Shown: positions 1 to 11,935, counted from the first letter of the stretch. The stretch: 64,000 bases of DNA from Stictocephala bisonia (GCA_035578905.1 JAQJVL010001112.1:186001-250000); one strand, 5' to 3'. The notes: generated by a model not told the origin, from the sequence alone. Program-made: numbers and translations.

Positions 1-1297
1 ATTGATTAATCGAACTAAATACAATTTCCTCGTATCTAAATCTCGTCAAAACAAATAACAACAATGTAAAACGTCCCATTGCATTACAACCATATTTTAA
101 ATCAATTATAATTAATTTCTCTGGAGAAATATTTGACAACTTGTATTATACAAATTTATAATTTATTTTACTATCGAGTAGTTCACCTGCATAAATTATA
201 ATATACAGCTTAATAGCAATATAGCAGATAATATATGTACATATTTTCAAAACAATATGCAACTTTCCAATTATAGTTTTGAATATTATTTCAAAATATA
301 GTAATATATATTATACGCTGTGATCAATTAAAAACTTTGTATTATAAATAAATGCTATCAAAACTCCGTACTAAATAAAGTGTGTGAAAAAGTACTTTTA
401 TAATAATGTTGGCTCAAGCAATAACAAACCAAGCCCTCCATAACGTGTAACTTGTTTTATAAAAAACGTTATTAACTTTATCTGAATAAAATCTAAACAA
501 TTTTATTTTTCGTATCTTTTAAATATTGGAACTGATCTTAAGTAAAACGTGAACTGGAATTGTAGCAATAAATTGTTTTTGTCTAGTAAGTATTAAGTCC
601 GATGTAATTATCCATATACAAGTAACAACACACTTTACTACATCTTATACGAGAATACTAGTTGTTATACTCGAAACAATTTAACAATTTAAAGTACAAG
701 AAAAGGTTTCTCTCAAAGAAATTTTATTTGAACCGTTAACTTATGCAACACTTTGACAGATGAGAGCGCGGCTGTTTTCTCGCAGAGTTATTGTCGGATA
801 TAATTCACTGTCTGATTATGCTTCAGAAAGATTCATTATAATCTAGGAATTCGAAGGGATTAGGTTAAACTTCGTTATAGCAAAGAAAAGGTCTAAATAA
901 ATAAAATTTTCCGCTTGTACAAAACTTGAGTTGGAATATACATTATGTAGAGCCGTAAGTTATGTTTGCTGTTTGAAGTTGAAAAGGTAGAAATATGCTG
1001 ATTATATTATGCTTATTTAAATGTAATTCTAGTTTTTCGTATATGAATTCCTAATTAATCCATTCTTATTGCTTAATTTTTATTTCTCTTTATTTTTATT
1101 TTTAGAATATAATTAAAAGAAGTACATATTAGTTTTATTAGTAAACTAAATATTTCATAGCTCTGTTAAGTTAAAATTTGAAAATTTAATATTATTCAAT
1201 TTTCCAGTGGCATTGATCGGAAGGTTCCAGCTTATAGAAAGATATCAGCATTAAGATTTATCATGCGTGGCTGTCACTTTTAAGATGTTGGATGTTG
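1..1297. other. AT-rich stretch without a gene
   Basis: No supported gene, RNA or long repeat is visible; stop codons are frequent in all frames. The segments 556-575 and 755-829 have diverged look-alikes at 2099-2118 and 2152-2226 and are listed separately. Confidence 0.6.
755..829 (+). repeat. Diverged dispersed repeat, copy A
   Basis: This segment aligns over about 75 bases with 2152-2226. Shared blocks are gacagRtga, ggctg, cgcagag, attg, ataattcac and a closing tcagaaa. Similarity looks like roughly 70 percent by eye. A second shared block, ttgtagcaataaat, lies near 560 and 2103, but the spacing between blocks differs (about 180 versus 40 bases). The two loci therefore look like old copies of one dispersed element with different internal deletions. 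No coding potential is seen. Confidence 0.45.
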
Positions 1298-1465
<168 letters not shown>

Positions 1466-1489
1466 TTTGCCCACCTTTCCCACCACGAC

Positions 1490-2010
1490 CCCCGGCTCAA
1501 GTTTTTGACTTATTTACCAGGCCACTTTCCTGATCTTCTTTGCTTCCTTTTTCTGGCCTTCGGCCTTATTCCTCTTCTGCCCACATTCTGTACCCTAGCA
1601 CGTGAGTTGTTGTTTCCAGTTCTCCGCATTCACAAGTATCCTCTTCTACCAGATTTAATCTCTTCAGGTTGGATTTGAAGTTTCCATGTCCTATCATTAA
1701 CTGCGACAAGTAGTGGTCCATTTCCCAGTCCTCCTCGAGTCTCTTCCTCACATTTGGCATACAGTTGAAGGTCTCTCTCTTCGTTTCTCACTCGCTGTCC
1801 ATCTTCGTTGCCATTCGTTCAATGTCTCTTCCATTCTGGCTGTTTTTCTTTCTTCCTTGTCCCTTCCAAATCCTTGTCCTCTCTGATCATCCTTCTTTCT
1901 TCGACGGGCAAGTCGATTGGTATTGCTCCAGCCAGTACCCTAACGTGACTTAATACATGAATTACTACTGGGTTTCTTGTTGAGGTATGACAGTTGACAA
2001 ACGGTAAATA
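1490..2010 (-). pseudogene. C-terminal remnant of an R1-like non-LTR reverse transcriptase
   Basis: Minus-strand translation gives pieces of the C-terminal half of a non-LTR retrotransposon ORF2. The first piece (about 1819-2010) reads VRVLAGAIPIDLPVEERRMI, the segment just after the polymerase domain in R1-clade elements. A short middle piece (about 1755-1830) contains WQRRWTAS, the usual W-x-x-rW motif. The last piece (1566-1760) contains YLSQLMIGHGNFKSNLKRL followed by a CxC/H zinc-knuckle-like tail, CECGELETTTHVL. The three pieces are in order but in different frames, so at least two frameshifts separate them. The catalytic polymerase region is missing, so this is a 5'-truncated dead copy. 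R1 clade is my best assignment from motif wording; other RT clades share the GHG and CCHC parts. Confidence 0.72.
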
Positions 2011-2151
2011 TCTCTTGTAAAACATTATATTGTTCTTATCAATTTGAATAAAAGAAACAATATAACTGTAATTATTGAAACTGTTGCGTTATATACATGA
2101 CTTGTAGCAATAAATGCCATCTTTCAAAGACTTTAGTTTGTGTGGCAAGCT

Positions 2152-2226
2152 GACAGGTGAAGTCGTGGCTGGATCCACGCAGAGATATTGCCAGCGATAA
2201 TTCACGTCAGAGTGTGTCTCAGAAAA
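2152..2226 (+). repeat. Diverged dispersed repeat, copy B
   Basis: Partner of 755-829 in the same orientation. It is bounded on the right by a long (TA)n tract that starts about 50 bases later. Confidence 0.45.
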
Positions 2227-2276
2227 TAGGAATGAAGACCAACTTAGGATTTGCTTAGTGGCTAGCTTGGTGTGTG

Positions 2277-2447
<171 letters not shown>

Positions 2448-4920
2448 AAGGTTTTTGGTAAGTCTTTCTTTGAATAAATAATAAATTTAAGTGTTTATTT
2501 TTGTTTAACTCTTGTTATTTTTTCAGTTAAACTGTCTTCGCAAAATTATTCGCAAGCAGGGTAATATAAGAACTAAAGTTTTATAAAAAATTCTAAAGCT
2601 ACAAGAATTAATTAGAATTATTACAATGTAAAAATATAAATTACTTTTAAATTTTAAATATCTAATCAATTTATCTTATATTGAATATGTTTGCTTCAGA
2701 AACTTTAATTATAGGTAATTAGTGAGTTCAAGTACAAGAATAAAATGTACAATATGAGTGGTTGAGCACACTTTCTTGTTTTATTATAGTGTTATTTGAT
2801 ATGGTACTTTCATTTTAAATGTTTGAAAAGAACAAAACTCCTATGGTTTGATATTGGCTGATTTTATAATGGTCAGAAATTATTAAAAAAAAGAACATGC
2901 ACATAAGCACTAACATTTAAGTAATTTTTATAAAATGACAAACTTCACTTTTAATCAGTTATACCTAGTACTTTAATAGGTTTAAAAATATTGCGATGAT
3001 TATACGCATATAAGTTATTTTCTGTAATTAACGTTAAGTAATATTACAATTATTTATTATAAACATATACCTTAAAAGCTGAGAAGCAGTTTTCAACTCA
3101 TTCATTTTGGACGAAACACCAGTTTGGAGGGTGATTGAAAATAAATAAGACAAAATAAGACAATGTATACTTTTGATAAACCAGTTGCCCTAATTGTCAT
3201 TCTCAGACGATATGTGTGTTAACATGGCTACTATTCTTAAAAAAAATATATATATATATAAAAACAAAACAACAAATTCCCGGTCCGTAGAAAACACTAA
3301 CGTTCTATACTTCTTCCATTACATCCACACCAATGACAACTATTCGACATTATTTTGGCACTAAGACGCCCAATAATGTAAGCAATGTTCAAATTACATT
3401 GAGCAGTATCTACTTTATAATGTTTTGCCATTAGTGATAATCTTCAACGATTTTAAACTACTGTACATAAAATAAAAACAAATTCCAAGGGTCCATGTTC
3501 CTAATGTACTGAGAAATAATATAAATAGCTACAAGATTTCAAACAGTTTATCATCGTTAGTTGTACGCATGAAATATGATGCATTAATATTATAATTAAT
3601 ACTAACTAAAACACTTAATCAATTAATTAACAGTTAATTAAAACAATGTACTTTCTGTTTAGTTGTAATTTACCTATAGATACATCAAATCTGGATAAAA
3701 AAGCTCGTTTCCTTTTAATGAAAGGGTGGTAAAGATACCGAGTGGTTGTCTCACGTAGATGATGTTGTACAGTAATATGTGAAAAGGACGCTGCTCACAG
3801 ACCGGAAGTGATTGAATAACGGAACCGGAAACATTATCACCTCAAGTGTTGGTGGTAACCCATTTCCCACCCTTTACTTCATCTGATGAGGAAATAGACC
3901 TGATATCAATGCTAATAAACGATGACAATTATAGCATTACTCTTTGCTTTAAATGTTGGTCAACACCTTTTCCATACGTTTCACTTTTTTTAGTAAGTGC
4001 ACATTTTTGGATAAATATCCTGATATTATAATAGCACATTAAAATATCGTCCGAGAAGTACTGGAAAGGCCTAAAAAGGTATACTGTCTACAAGACTCAC
4101 ATAAAAAAGATATGCAATTTCTGTATTCTTATAAACCTGTTTATCTAGAGACACAATTACTTCTGCTTATTATAAATTCAAGTATATATTATTCAAATCA
4201 ATATCAGCCAAAACTAGTTAAAAATAAATAAACAAAAATAGAAAAACAAAAAGTTACTTCATGTTTTAATGTTACGAATTCAGTTTAGCCAAAACTATCT
4301 ACTGAACTCAATGCAATATCAGTCCAGTATCACATTATGATTAAGAACAATTAAATATTATTGTATTGCAATTTAAAAAGCTTGATGATTCCTTAAACAT
4401 ATGTGACATTTCAAAATAAGTCATTGTTTCAATAATGCTGAAAAAGTTTAAAATTTGATTTTTTTCATATTTATAGAATCACGTATAAAGTTTCAGTTTA
4501 TATATAACCGTGATACTACTTAATTGAGGCTTTAAGATTTTTTGTTAGTTTTGAATAATTGTATAATGATAAAAACAACTCCAGTTTTCTATAAACATAA
4601 CTCAATTTATTTTATTCCTTGTTTGTTCGTATATTAATGTTTTTTAATCAATAATGCTCCAACAAATGTATGCCCTGTAGGTAAAAAGTATAACAAACTG
4701 AGAGTTCAGTGATGCTCGTTTAACTAGCACCACTGACTTTATTTGTTTAATATTTTAGTTTTATTGGTGCTAAAATATTATTGCTAATAGTATGTATATA
4801 TAAATAGAATATGAAAAAGTACATATATGGTGATAATAAACAATAGGAAGCTTCAAAAAATATTTTTCATTAATTTTGGATCACGTATGTTTAAATAGAT
4901 GCTTTATTTAATTATGATAA
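2448..4920. other. AT-rich intergenic stretch
   Basis: I see no supported gene, array or RNA here. There are short TA runs near 3247-3262. Reading frames are short and unrecognisable. Confidence 0.6.
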
Positions 4921-5090
4921 CTATTGGCCGATTGGCCTAAGGTGTGAAGCACACCTGAGGTGAGGTAGTTTCCAATCCTGCCCTCGACTGAAAGTTATCA
5001 AAAATTTTCCCCGTTAATCTGCCTGAAATAGTTTCTCTTACAGATCATTACTCTATAGGGAAAGGAGAGAATGTGGTTAAAAGTCAATTG
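4921..5090 (+). repeat. tRNA-derived SINE (Leu/Ser-like head)
   Basis: The head reads CTATTGGCCGATTGGCCTAA, close to the D-arm and A box of leucine or serine tRNAs. About 40 bases later, agtttccaatcctgcc resembles a decayed B box. No cloverleaf with a matching acceptor stem is present, so this is a pol III-type SINE relic rather than a tRNA gene. Its first 11 bases are identical to the unit of the 24-bp array at 7319-8014. Confidence 0.6.
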
Positions 5091-5237
5091 TAATCTCATG
5101 TCAAATTAACAAAGTTACTATACAATGTTAAGAGTCAATTTTTATTTTTTACGAGCTTATATATTTTTGAATTAAGTGAGCTGTTTTGTAACGATATGTG
5201 TGTGCATATTTGTATGTTACACAAGTTAATTTCATTG

Positions 5238-5335
5238 AATCACCCGCCCATTTATACATGTACAGTGGTTTTATCCACCTGCTTACCCATACATGTACTT
5301 TGTTACTGACCCACCCACCCACTACACGTGCAGTA
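5238..5335 (-). repeat. Diverged relic of the G-rich minisatellite
   Basis: Read on the minus strand, three degenerate units contain GGGTGGGTGGGT, GGGCGGGTG and acatgtatgGGTaagcaggTGG, separated by cagtaac/acagtgg/acatgtat-like spacers. This matches the unit of the arrays at 28816-29213 and 49650-50418. It appears to be an old, inactive seed or remnant of the same family in reverse orientation. Confidence 0.6.
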
Positions 5336-5339
5336 ATTT

Positions 5340-5563
5340 TTGTAATCTACATAATCAATTAAGGCAGTTTTGATTCATAAATAACATTCAGAATAAGAAC
5401 TTAAAATGTATTAATTTCATTATATTTCCTTAAATGATGTAACTGACGTATATCACCTACTTTTACAATTCTTTACAATAGTATTCACAAGATCCAGGGG
5501 AAATGTGAATTTTGTTCCAGAGAGCTCCAGATATACCTTACTAATAGTATTAATTAGACTCTA

Positions 5564-5600
<37 letters not shown>

Positions 5601-6091
5601 TCAAAGTAACTTGGTGTTGACGTAATAATGAATTCCCAGAATACAATAAACATTGACACCAATTAATTTTTTTTCTTGAGCAGACTCAAAGATTCAAAGG
5701 TAGAAATAAAAGACTGCCTACAGTGTGAAGATGTCTTCTAATTAAGCCTCTTACAGCTTTCTACTAAATTAATTAACATTTCCTTTGTCTTGGCTCTAAA
5801 TTCCCTTCTTTATAACTGCTTCTTCCCTTTATTAATGTTGAAAGCCTATTAAAGACAATACAAACATGTTCATTAAATACATCTTCCACTGTTGATTATC
5901 TGTTACCTTTATTGATACTTTTGGACATTAATGTGATTTTATTTTATATTTGTATTATTTATTAAATATCTTACGTAACATGTTCTGAAATAATTCTTAT
6001 AAGGTTAACCATCATATTAAAGTCAGTTAATTACGTTAGATTCTGTATTTAAATACTATGTCTGTAATTATTTATCATACTGCTATGTAAT
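5340..6091. other. AT-rich stretch with a short (TA)n tract
   Basis: A TA run lies at about 5568-5597. Nothing else is supported. Confidence 0.6.
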
Positions 6092-6369
6092 CATACTCAA
6101 TGGAAATGTATTTAGACCATAAATTGTGTGGGAGGGTAACACGTAAATTACCTGAGATAAGTACTTCTGTGGTACAATGAGACACACGCCACAGAACCCA
6201 CCTCAGACCCCACCTACAAGGTCGTTTGGTCATACACAATGGAAATGTATTTAGACCATAAATTGTGTAGGAGGGTAACACGTAAATTACCTGAGATAAG
6301 TACTGCTGTGGTACAATGAAACACGCGCCACAGAACCCATCTCAGACCCCACCCACAAGGTCGTTTGGT
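6092..6369 (+). repeat. 139-bp tandem duplication
   Basis: Two head-to-tail copies of a 139-base unit: ggaaatgtatttagacc at 6102 recurs at 6241, and both copies end with ggtcgtttggtc. They differ at only a few positions (for example cacacgcc/cacgcgcc). A third start (ttacacaatg) begins at 6370 and stops. Just downstream, gtcattacagcagtaa is repeated at about 6399 and 6425. The duplication is non-coding and looks recent. Confidence 0.9.
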
Positions 6370-6442
6370 CTTACACAATGTCTCCAACGAGCTTCGTCGT
6401 CATTACAGCAGTAACAACATCTTTGGTCATTACAGCAGTAAT

Positions 6443-7318
6443 ATGATCACACAATACCCACACCTCTGTCCTTGTTTTACGAGAATCCATATTCATATTT
6501 TATGTAACAGTGGAGAATTCAAGATAACTTGTAGCCAAAGATTTGTACAGCGTTAAACAAGCAGGATTTTCATCAACATACCTGGTAAAACAATTATTTT
6601 TTTTTTATAAAGTAATTTGTATTTCTCTTTATAACCATCCAAGAAATGTATTTTTCGCCATAACTGTCAGTAATAAAAGTTAAAGAAATTTGTTTCCTTG
6701 AATAATATCGACATGCCCCATTCATTCATAAATTTATTAAAATATTTAACTAAAGTTCTAATAAAAGAATGCTTTAAAACACTTAAATAATTTTGTATTG
6801 TTATTCTTTATCTTTTTTAATTTTACCTTTTATATATGATAAAAACCCGTTTCAACACAAAATATGAAAATATTTCATCAGCTTGTAATTATCCAAACAT
6901 GTGGTCAGGGTTATATAACCTTATCACCCATCTTTTGTGAATCCTGGGTTTTATTTTATTTGACAATAATTGCATCGCGAATAAAGCTTTACACACTTCT
7001 ATCGATATTAAAGTACTAATAGCTCTTTCTAGTAAGATACTGATATTAACTGGCCGTTTATAAATACTAATCTTTAAAACTACTATTTCTTGCGTCAACT
7101 AATAGTCTCACCGTTTGAGAAAAGAGTGCATGAAAATGTGACAAGATTTGAAGTTCCATTATAAGGTCTCTAAGGTAATTAACGAATACGAAATATAATT
7201 TGCCCTTTAAGCAGCATAAACTAATTATTAAATAACAGGTTCTTAAAATAATGTGAATTTAATGAAAACTGATCAAATGTATAAATAAGACATTTCATTA
7301 CAAATACATTGAGATTAA
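6443..7318. other. AT-rich intergenic stretch
   Basis: I see no gene or array. It ends directly at the start of the 24-bp satellite. Confidence 0.6.
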
Positions 7319-8014
7319 GATCTATTGGCCGAGTGCTCTAAAGATCTATTGGCCGAGTGCTCTAAAGATCTATTGGCCGAGTGTTCTAAAGATCTATTGG
7401 CCGAGTGCTCTAAAGATCTATTGGCCGAGTGCTCTAAAGATCTATTGGCCGAGTGCTCTAAAGATCTATTGGCCGAGTGCTCTAAAGATCTATTGGCCGA
7501 GTGCTCTAAAGATCTATTGGCCGAGTGCTCTAAAGATCTATTGGCCGAGTGCTCTAAAGATCTATTGGCCGAGTGCTCTAAAGATCTATTGGCCGAGTGC
7601 TCTAAAGATCTATTGGCCGAGTGCTCTAAAGATCTATTGGCCGAGTGCTCTAAAGATCTATTGGCCGAGTGCTCTAAAGATCTATTGGCCGAGTGCTCTA
7701 AAGATCTATTGGCCGAGTGCTCTAAAGATCTATTGGCCGAGTGCTCTAAAGATCTATTGGCCGAGTGCTCTAAAGATCTATTGGCCGAGTGCTCTAAAGA
7801 TCTATTGGCCGAGTGCTCTAAAGATCTATTGGCCGAGTGCTCTAAAGATCTATTGGCCGAGTGCTCTAAAGATCTATTGGCCGAGTGCTCTAAAGATCTA
7901 TTGGCCGAGTGCTCTAAAGATCTATTGGCCGAGTGCTCTAAAGATCTATTGGCCGAGTGCTCTAAAGATCTATTGGCCGAGTGCTCTAAAGATCTATTGG
8001 CCGAGTGCTCTAAA
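7319..8014 (+). repeat. 24-bp satellite, exactly 29 units, built from a tRNA-like A box
   Basis: The block is 696 bases, exactly 29 units of 24 bases. Twenty bases of the unit are CTATTGGCCGAGTGCTCTAA. I see one substitution in the whole array (gtgttc at about 7381-7386, unit 3), so amplification or homogenisation is very recent. TGGCCGAGTGC differs by one base from the pol III A-box consensus TGGCNNAGTGG, and the unit shares its first 11 bases with the SINE head at 4921. The last unit runs without a break into a SINE body (8015 onward). The long open frames exist only because 24 is divisible by three and two of the forward frames contain no stop codon. The block lacks an ATG start. Confidence 0.95.
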
Positions 8015-8100
8015 GCGTCAGTCCTTTGAGTCTGAGTAGCACATATTTGAATACTGGCATTGAATTGAAGGTTTTCAAGTAATTGTCACCTCGTAATATA
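8015..8100 (+). repeat. SINE body continuing from the 24-bp array
   Basis: Directly after the last 24-bp unit the sequence gcgtcagtcctttgagtctg continues like the anticodon arm of a Leu/Ser-type tRNA. A decayed B-box-like ggttttcaag lies about 60 bases on. The same join, ctaaggcgtcag..ctttga, occurs at 48925-48955. This supports the reading that the array is an internally amplified SINE head. Confidence 0.55.
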
Positions 8101-8628
8101 ATTTTCCTTCCTTAAAATGTTTAAATAAACACATATAAACAGTCTATGAGGAATGGGCAATATCTTGTGAAAAGGAAATCAGCCTCTTCTTAACAAATAA
8201 TAGTTTTAAGTCTTCTATTATCGGTTTAAAATTTAAGTTTCGTTCCACTTTAAGCTATCCTATCTTTAAAGTTTTATGTTATTCTTAGTATAGTATGATT
8301 ACCTGTTCCTATCAGCTAAGGTCCTCTCCTTAAGGTTCCCTTTTGTTGAAAATGATTATAAGTTATATTATTCAAATTTACTTTATGGTCTCAAATATTT
8401 ATGTTGGATAGCCTCCTAACTCTTGTTAAGAAATGATGGTGAACTGACGTTATTATATGGATAAAAGAAAATGTTGTCCAAACTCTATGGGAATAATAAG
8501 TGAAACACTTCCCTCTTTATATATCAATAATAGTATTTTATTATACGATTGCACAGAGTATTGTATGCTGCATCAGTTACGGTCATACAATTGCTGTATA
8601 GACCTGAACGCTATGTATCTTCCCATCT
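8101..8628. other. AT-rich intergenic stretch
   Basis: Nothing supported. Confidence 0.6.
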
Positions 8629-8760
8629 GTGGGTAAAATTAAATTGCAAGGACCCTCCAGGAAGTTAATTACCGTTTCTTGTCAGGTTGAGGGAGGGGTC
8701 ATTATAAATTGTCTTATTTGTTCCTGGCTCATTACAATGCCTTTGGTATTGTCAATAAAA
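8629..8760 (+). repeat. Dispersed repeat, forward copy (partner at 31230-31340, reverse)
   Basis: The block around gttaattaccgtttcttgtc through ggttgagggaggggtcatta matches the reverse complement of about 31250-31300. Translated, this copy gives LITVSCQVEGGVII and the partner gives LTTVSGQVDGGVII, so similarity also holds at protein level. I do not recognise the family. It could be an old transposon coding fragment or a conserved non-coding repeat. Confidence 0.5.
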
Positions 8761-8777
8761 GGTACCACACCTTTCTC

Positions 8778-8781
<4 letters not shown>

Positions 8782-8836
<55 letters not shown>
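8782..8836. repeat. (TA)n microsatellite at a retroelement 3' junction
   Basis: About 55 bases of TA. It abuts the AGATT repeats that form the 3' tail of the minus-strand non-LTR element, so the element may have inserted into this TA tract. Confidence 0.95.
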
Positions 8837-8838
<2 letters not shown>

Positions 8839-10265
8839 TTAGATTAGATTAGATTGAAAGGGGATGTACAGTTGGTCAAGCCAACCCTTGCAACGAAGCC
8901 TGAGGCTTTTTGTGCCAATCCCGGTGCCTAATCGTCGTAAAGCTGGCAATCCTTGACCAGGTCAAGGAGCTTCCTCACTAGATTAGTAATTTCCGACTGT
9001 CCCAGAGGTGAGCCTTCAAAAAGTACTCTTCTCCTGGCACCAAGAGCCTCACACTCCAGGACAATGTGTTCTGCCGACTCTTCGTCCTCCCCACAGAGGC
9101 GACAGATGGGATCCTCCGTAAAGAGTCCCACTGTTCTTAGATGCCTCCGGAATTTGCCGTGACCGGTGATGAGTCCCACCACCAGCTTGACGTGCAATTT
9201 ACTCAACCTAAGAAGTGACTTTGTAAACTTCTGGGAAGGATTTCTGACAAGAACCTTGCCGAGTCTTTGCCCTGGGAACCACCACCATCTTTCCAGATGT
9301 CTGGCGCTGACCCCGTTTTTGATTGCTGTTTTGACAGCTGCAGCCGAAACGCCACAGGCCGGCTCAGGACCAATGAAGGGCTTGATAGCACCTTCCCTAG
9401 CCAAGGCATCGGCCTGCTCGTTGCCTTCTAATCCCCTATGTCCTGGGATCCATTCCAGCAAGACCTGATTTCTTGAGCCCAGGATGCTGAGGGACTCCAC
9501 ACATTCCCAGACCAGACCAGACGAAACCTTCCAGGAGTCAAGAGCCCCTAAGGCCGCCTGACTGTCTGAGAGGATGTGGATATGTTTCCCGCAAACCCCT
9601 CTCATGGTTTGCGCTGAACGTATGGCGACTTCAGCTTGGAAAACGGTGCCATACGCTCCCAGGCTCACGCTAGCGTTGATCCTAGGGTCGCCATATAGAC
9701 ACCAAATCCAGCTCTGTTGCCCATTCTTGGCCCGTCTGTGAACCATACAATTTGGTCGTGAGAAGAAACCGGGCTACTAATAGCGTCCCAGTACTCCCTC
9801 GACCTGAAATCCACAGTATGGGGTCTGGTGAAAAGATACTTAGTCCCAATGAAGTCAAACTTCATTGAGAGTACCTCATCGTTTACTAGATTGACCACTG
9901 AGGAGTGACCTGTACAGGACCCCCTCCAGTGGTCAGTCAGTTGAAGCCTGTAAGCCGCTGCCCGAGCCTCCCCAATAATGAAGAGTTCAAGGGGCGGCAG
10001 GTTAAGGAGAACCTCTAGTGCAATTGAAGGGGTCGCCTAAAGGCCCCTGTCATGCACATGCAGGCAAGCTTTTATTGGCTTGAAAGCCTACCCCGGACAC
10101 GGTACGGCATGGGAGAGTGGATGTTTGGTAGGATAAGGAATTAATGGGATAGGAGTGCTCTCAGTATCGGGATCACACTGAGAGCTGTGGGAAGGTACCC
10201 TCCTCCTTTCTCATCGGTTATGGGAAAGATGAGACCCCGGGCTTGGGACCGGTGCAGCGGAGTTA
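8836..10265 (-). mobile_element. 5'-truncated non-LTR retrotransposon with RNase H and (TAATC)n tail
   Basis: This GC-richer block stands out from its AT-rich surroundings. On the minus strand it carries the end of the RT domain, an RNase H domain, a CCHC C-terminus, a short 3' UTR and a tail of about four TAATC units (AGATT at 8836-8855 on the plus strand). The coding similarity fades above about 10080. The remaining 10081-10265 is GC-rich but not coding in a way I recognise, and it may be an inverted or 5' piece of the same element. RNase H after the RT is typical of I/LOA-type clades and some Jockey-group elements; I cannot name the family. Confidence 0.8.
8928..10060 (-). pseudogene. Non-LTR ORF2 fragment: RT thumb, RNase H and CCHC tail
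   Basis: Reading from 10060 downward, the segment at about 9965-10035 encodes TPSIALEVLLNLPPL, the RT thumb motif. The next frame contains GEARAAAYRLQLTDHW, then (9665-9898) VNDEVLSMKFDF and FTDGPRMGN, the first RNase H aspartate. A frameshift near 9700-9720 leads into a 272-codon open frame (8928-9746). That frame has FQAEV (residues 36-40), SDSQAAL (60-66), WIPGHRGLEGNEQADALA (99-116) and a zinc-knuckle-like C215/C218/H227/C232. All four RNase H acidic positions (TDG, AEV, SDS, ADA) can be seen. The copy is truncated and frameshifted, but the longest frame is intact, so it is fairly young. RNase H normally removes RNA from the RNA-cDNA hybrid. Confidence 0.85.
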
Positions 10266-10269
10266 GCTT

Positions 10270-10320
10270 ACAAAATGTATAAATATATAGCTAGTATATA
10301 CATATATTTATACATTTTGT
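10270..10320. repeat. AT-rich perfect-arm palindrome
   Basis: ACAAAATGTATAAATA at 10270-10285 is the exact reverse complement of 10305-10320, with a 19-base loop. Weaker pairing continues outward (agct..tacaaaatg against cattttgta..agct). It sits exactly at the upstream edge of the non-LTR block and could be its insertion-site or 5'-junction structure. Confidence 0.85.
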
Positions 10321-10329
10321 ATCTTTAGC

Positions 10330-11869
10330 TGGTACACTGCGTTACGTTTACCACTACTGTAATTGTATCATGACCTATTGTGAAGTAAAGTTCTTCAATT
10401 TGCTAGCCTGAAATACAACCATCAATGATAAATATCATCTGCCTATTTTGTCCTGTGCAAGGAAGTGTTAAAAAGCACTAGTATTTTTGTTTAGTGTTAC
10501 AGATAAACAAACATACATTTCATTAAGATTAAAAACGGGTAAAGATGACGATTAATTAAAAAATAGTTGTATGTATTACTAATAAAAATCCAGGTAAAAT
10601 ATAACGTATAGGCCTATCTGCTTCTTTTTTTTAGAGTGTAACATATTACTATAAATATAAAATTCAAATGAAATACAAATTTAAAATATTGTTAAGTTAT
10701 ATATTTAAGTTAAAAAAAGTTACTATTTTAAATATACTTTTATATGAAGAATACTGAGTATGGAGATTAAAAGGAAGATGCGATTAATTGAAAACAATAT
10801 GAGCCTATTTCAAAGTACTTTTCTAGTAGTTTGTTTATAGTATACAAAAATAAAATAATTACATTTTAAAGTTGAGGGAGGTTTTAATTCTATCTTTAAT
10901 TTTTAAAATACACAGTCTCCCTCATTTGCTTGGAAAAACGTGTGTAATTTTTTTTAGATGAATTTAAGAATTGTACGAGTAACTTAACGTGACTTTTGGC
11001 CCACGAAGGAAATCACTCATATTAAAACGCTTCATGGTCACACTAAAAACTGACTGAACCAGTAGCAAAACAGCAACTTAGCTAAATCAGATCCACATTT
11101 TTAATATCGTTCTTGTACCACTGTTATAATCACTTTGGTTAAAGGTTGATTGTTCAAGATTTCATTTAAAGTTTGAAAAGTCATAGTTTGTGTTTAAAAC
11201 TTTCTCCACCAAGTAAAACTTTTACTTCCTCCAAAACTCAAAGTGTTTAAACAATGTTAAATCAAAAATGATTATTCTACAAGTTATGAGAAATAATTTA
11301 ACCTTAATGACTCACTTAGCTAGTGTAGGAAACTAGGACCTGGAATAACTATTGACACTGGTGATGGTATAACACAAATTTATTTTTACAGTATATCATC
11401 TTGACAATTCCTTCCAAAATATTACAATTATCTTATCATATTTTACACTATACACCTCCTATGATATACCCTTCTACTCCAATAATAGACAGTACAAATT
11501 ATTCGATTTAGAAATCTTCAATCAAATTACCTTTAACATTGGCTTCAATATACAGTCCGGTAAATCAATAAATTCAAGAAATATTATTGACAACAAACTC
11601 CTGTACTATTAAATCACAATCCTCCAAATAATGATAAAAACATCACATAAAGAATCAAATTAAACAAGTATTATATATGTAAAACTTCTACACTAACAAG
11701 AGAAAATTATATATTCAATAGCGAGTTATACTCAAGAAATAATCAATGAATTATTTCCAATCAAAATTAACAATCAACCAATAATATACCGACCTTATCA
11801 ACTATGACAACCTAATAAATTTACCGTATGATTTAAGTTATATTATTTTAAAAATATCTTTCAAGAGAC

Positions 11870-11870
<1 letters not shown>
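10330..11870. other. AT-rich intergenic stretch
   Basis: I see no gene, RNA or array. Confidence 0.6.

Positions 11871-11935
<65 letters not shown>
11871..11935. repeat. (ATA)n tract, likely 3' tail of a minus-strand retroelement
   Basis: About 65 bases of perfect ATA/TAA trinucleotides. On the minus strand it follows a GCAATAAAAG polyadenylation-like signal and the 3' UTR of the RT fragment at 12160-12645, so it reads as that element's simple-repeat tail. Confidence 0.9.

Noticed and set aside
7325..8029. 234-codon open frame with repeated LLAECSKD
   Set aside because: It begins at a TTG, has no ATG, and is only the translation of a stop-free 24-bp unit; a second frame is open as well.
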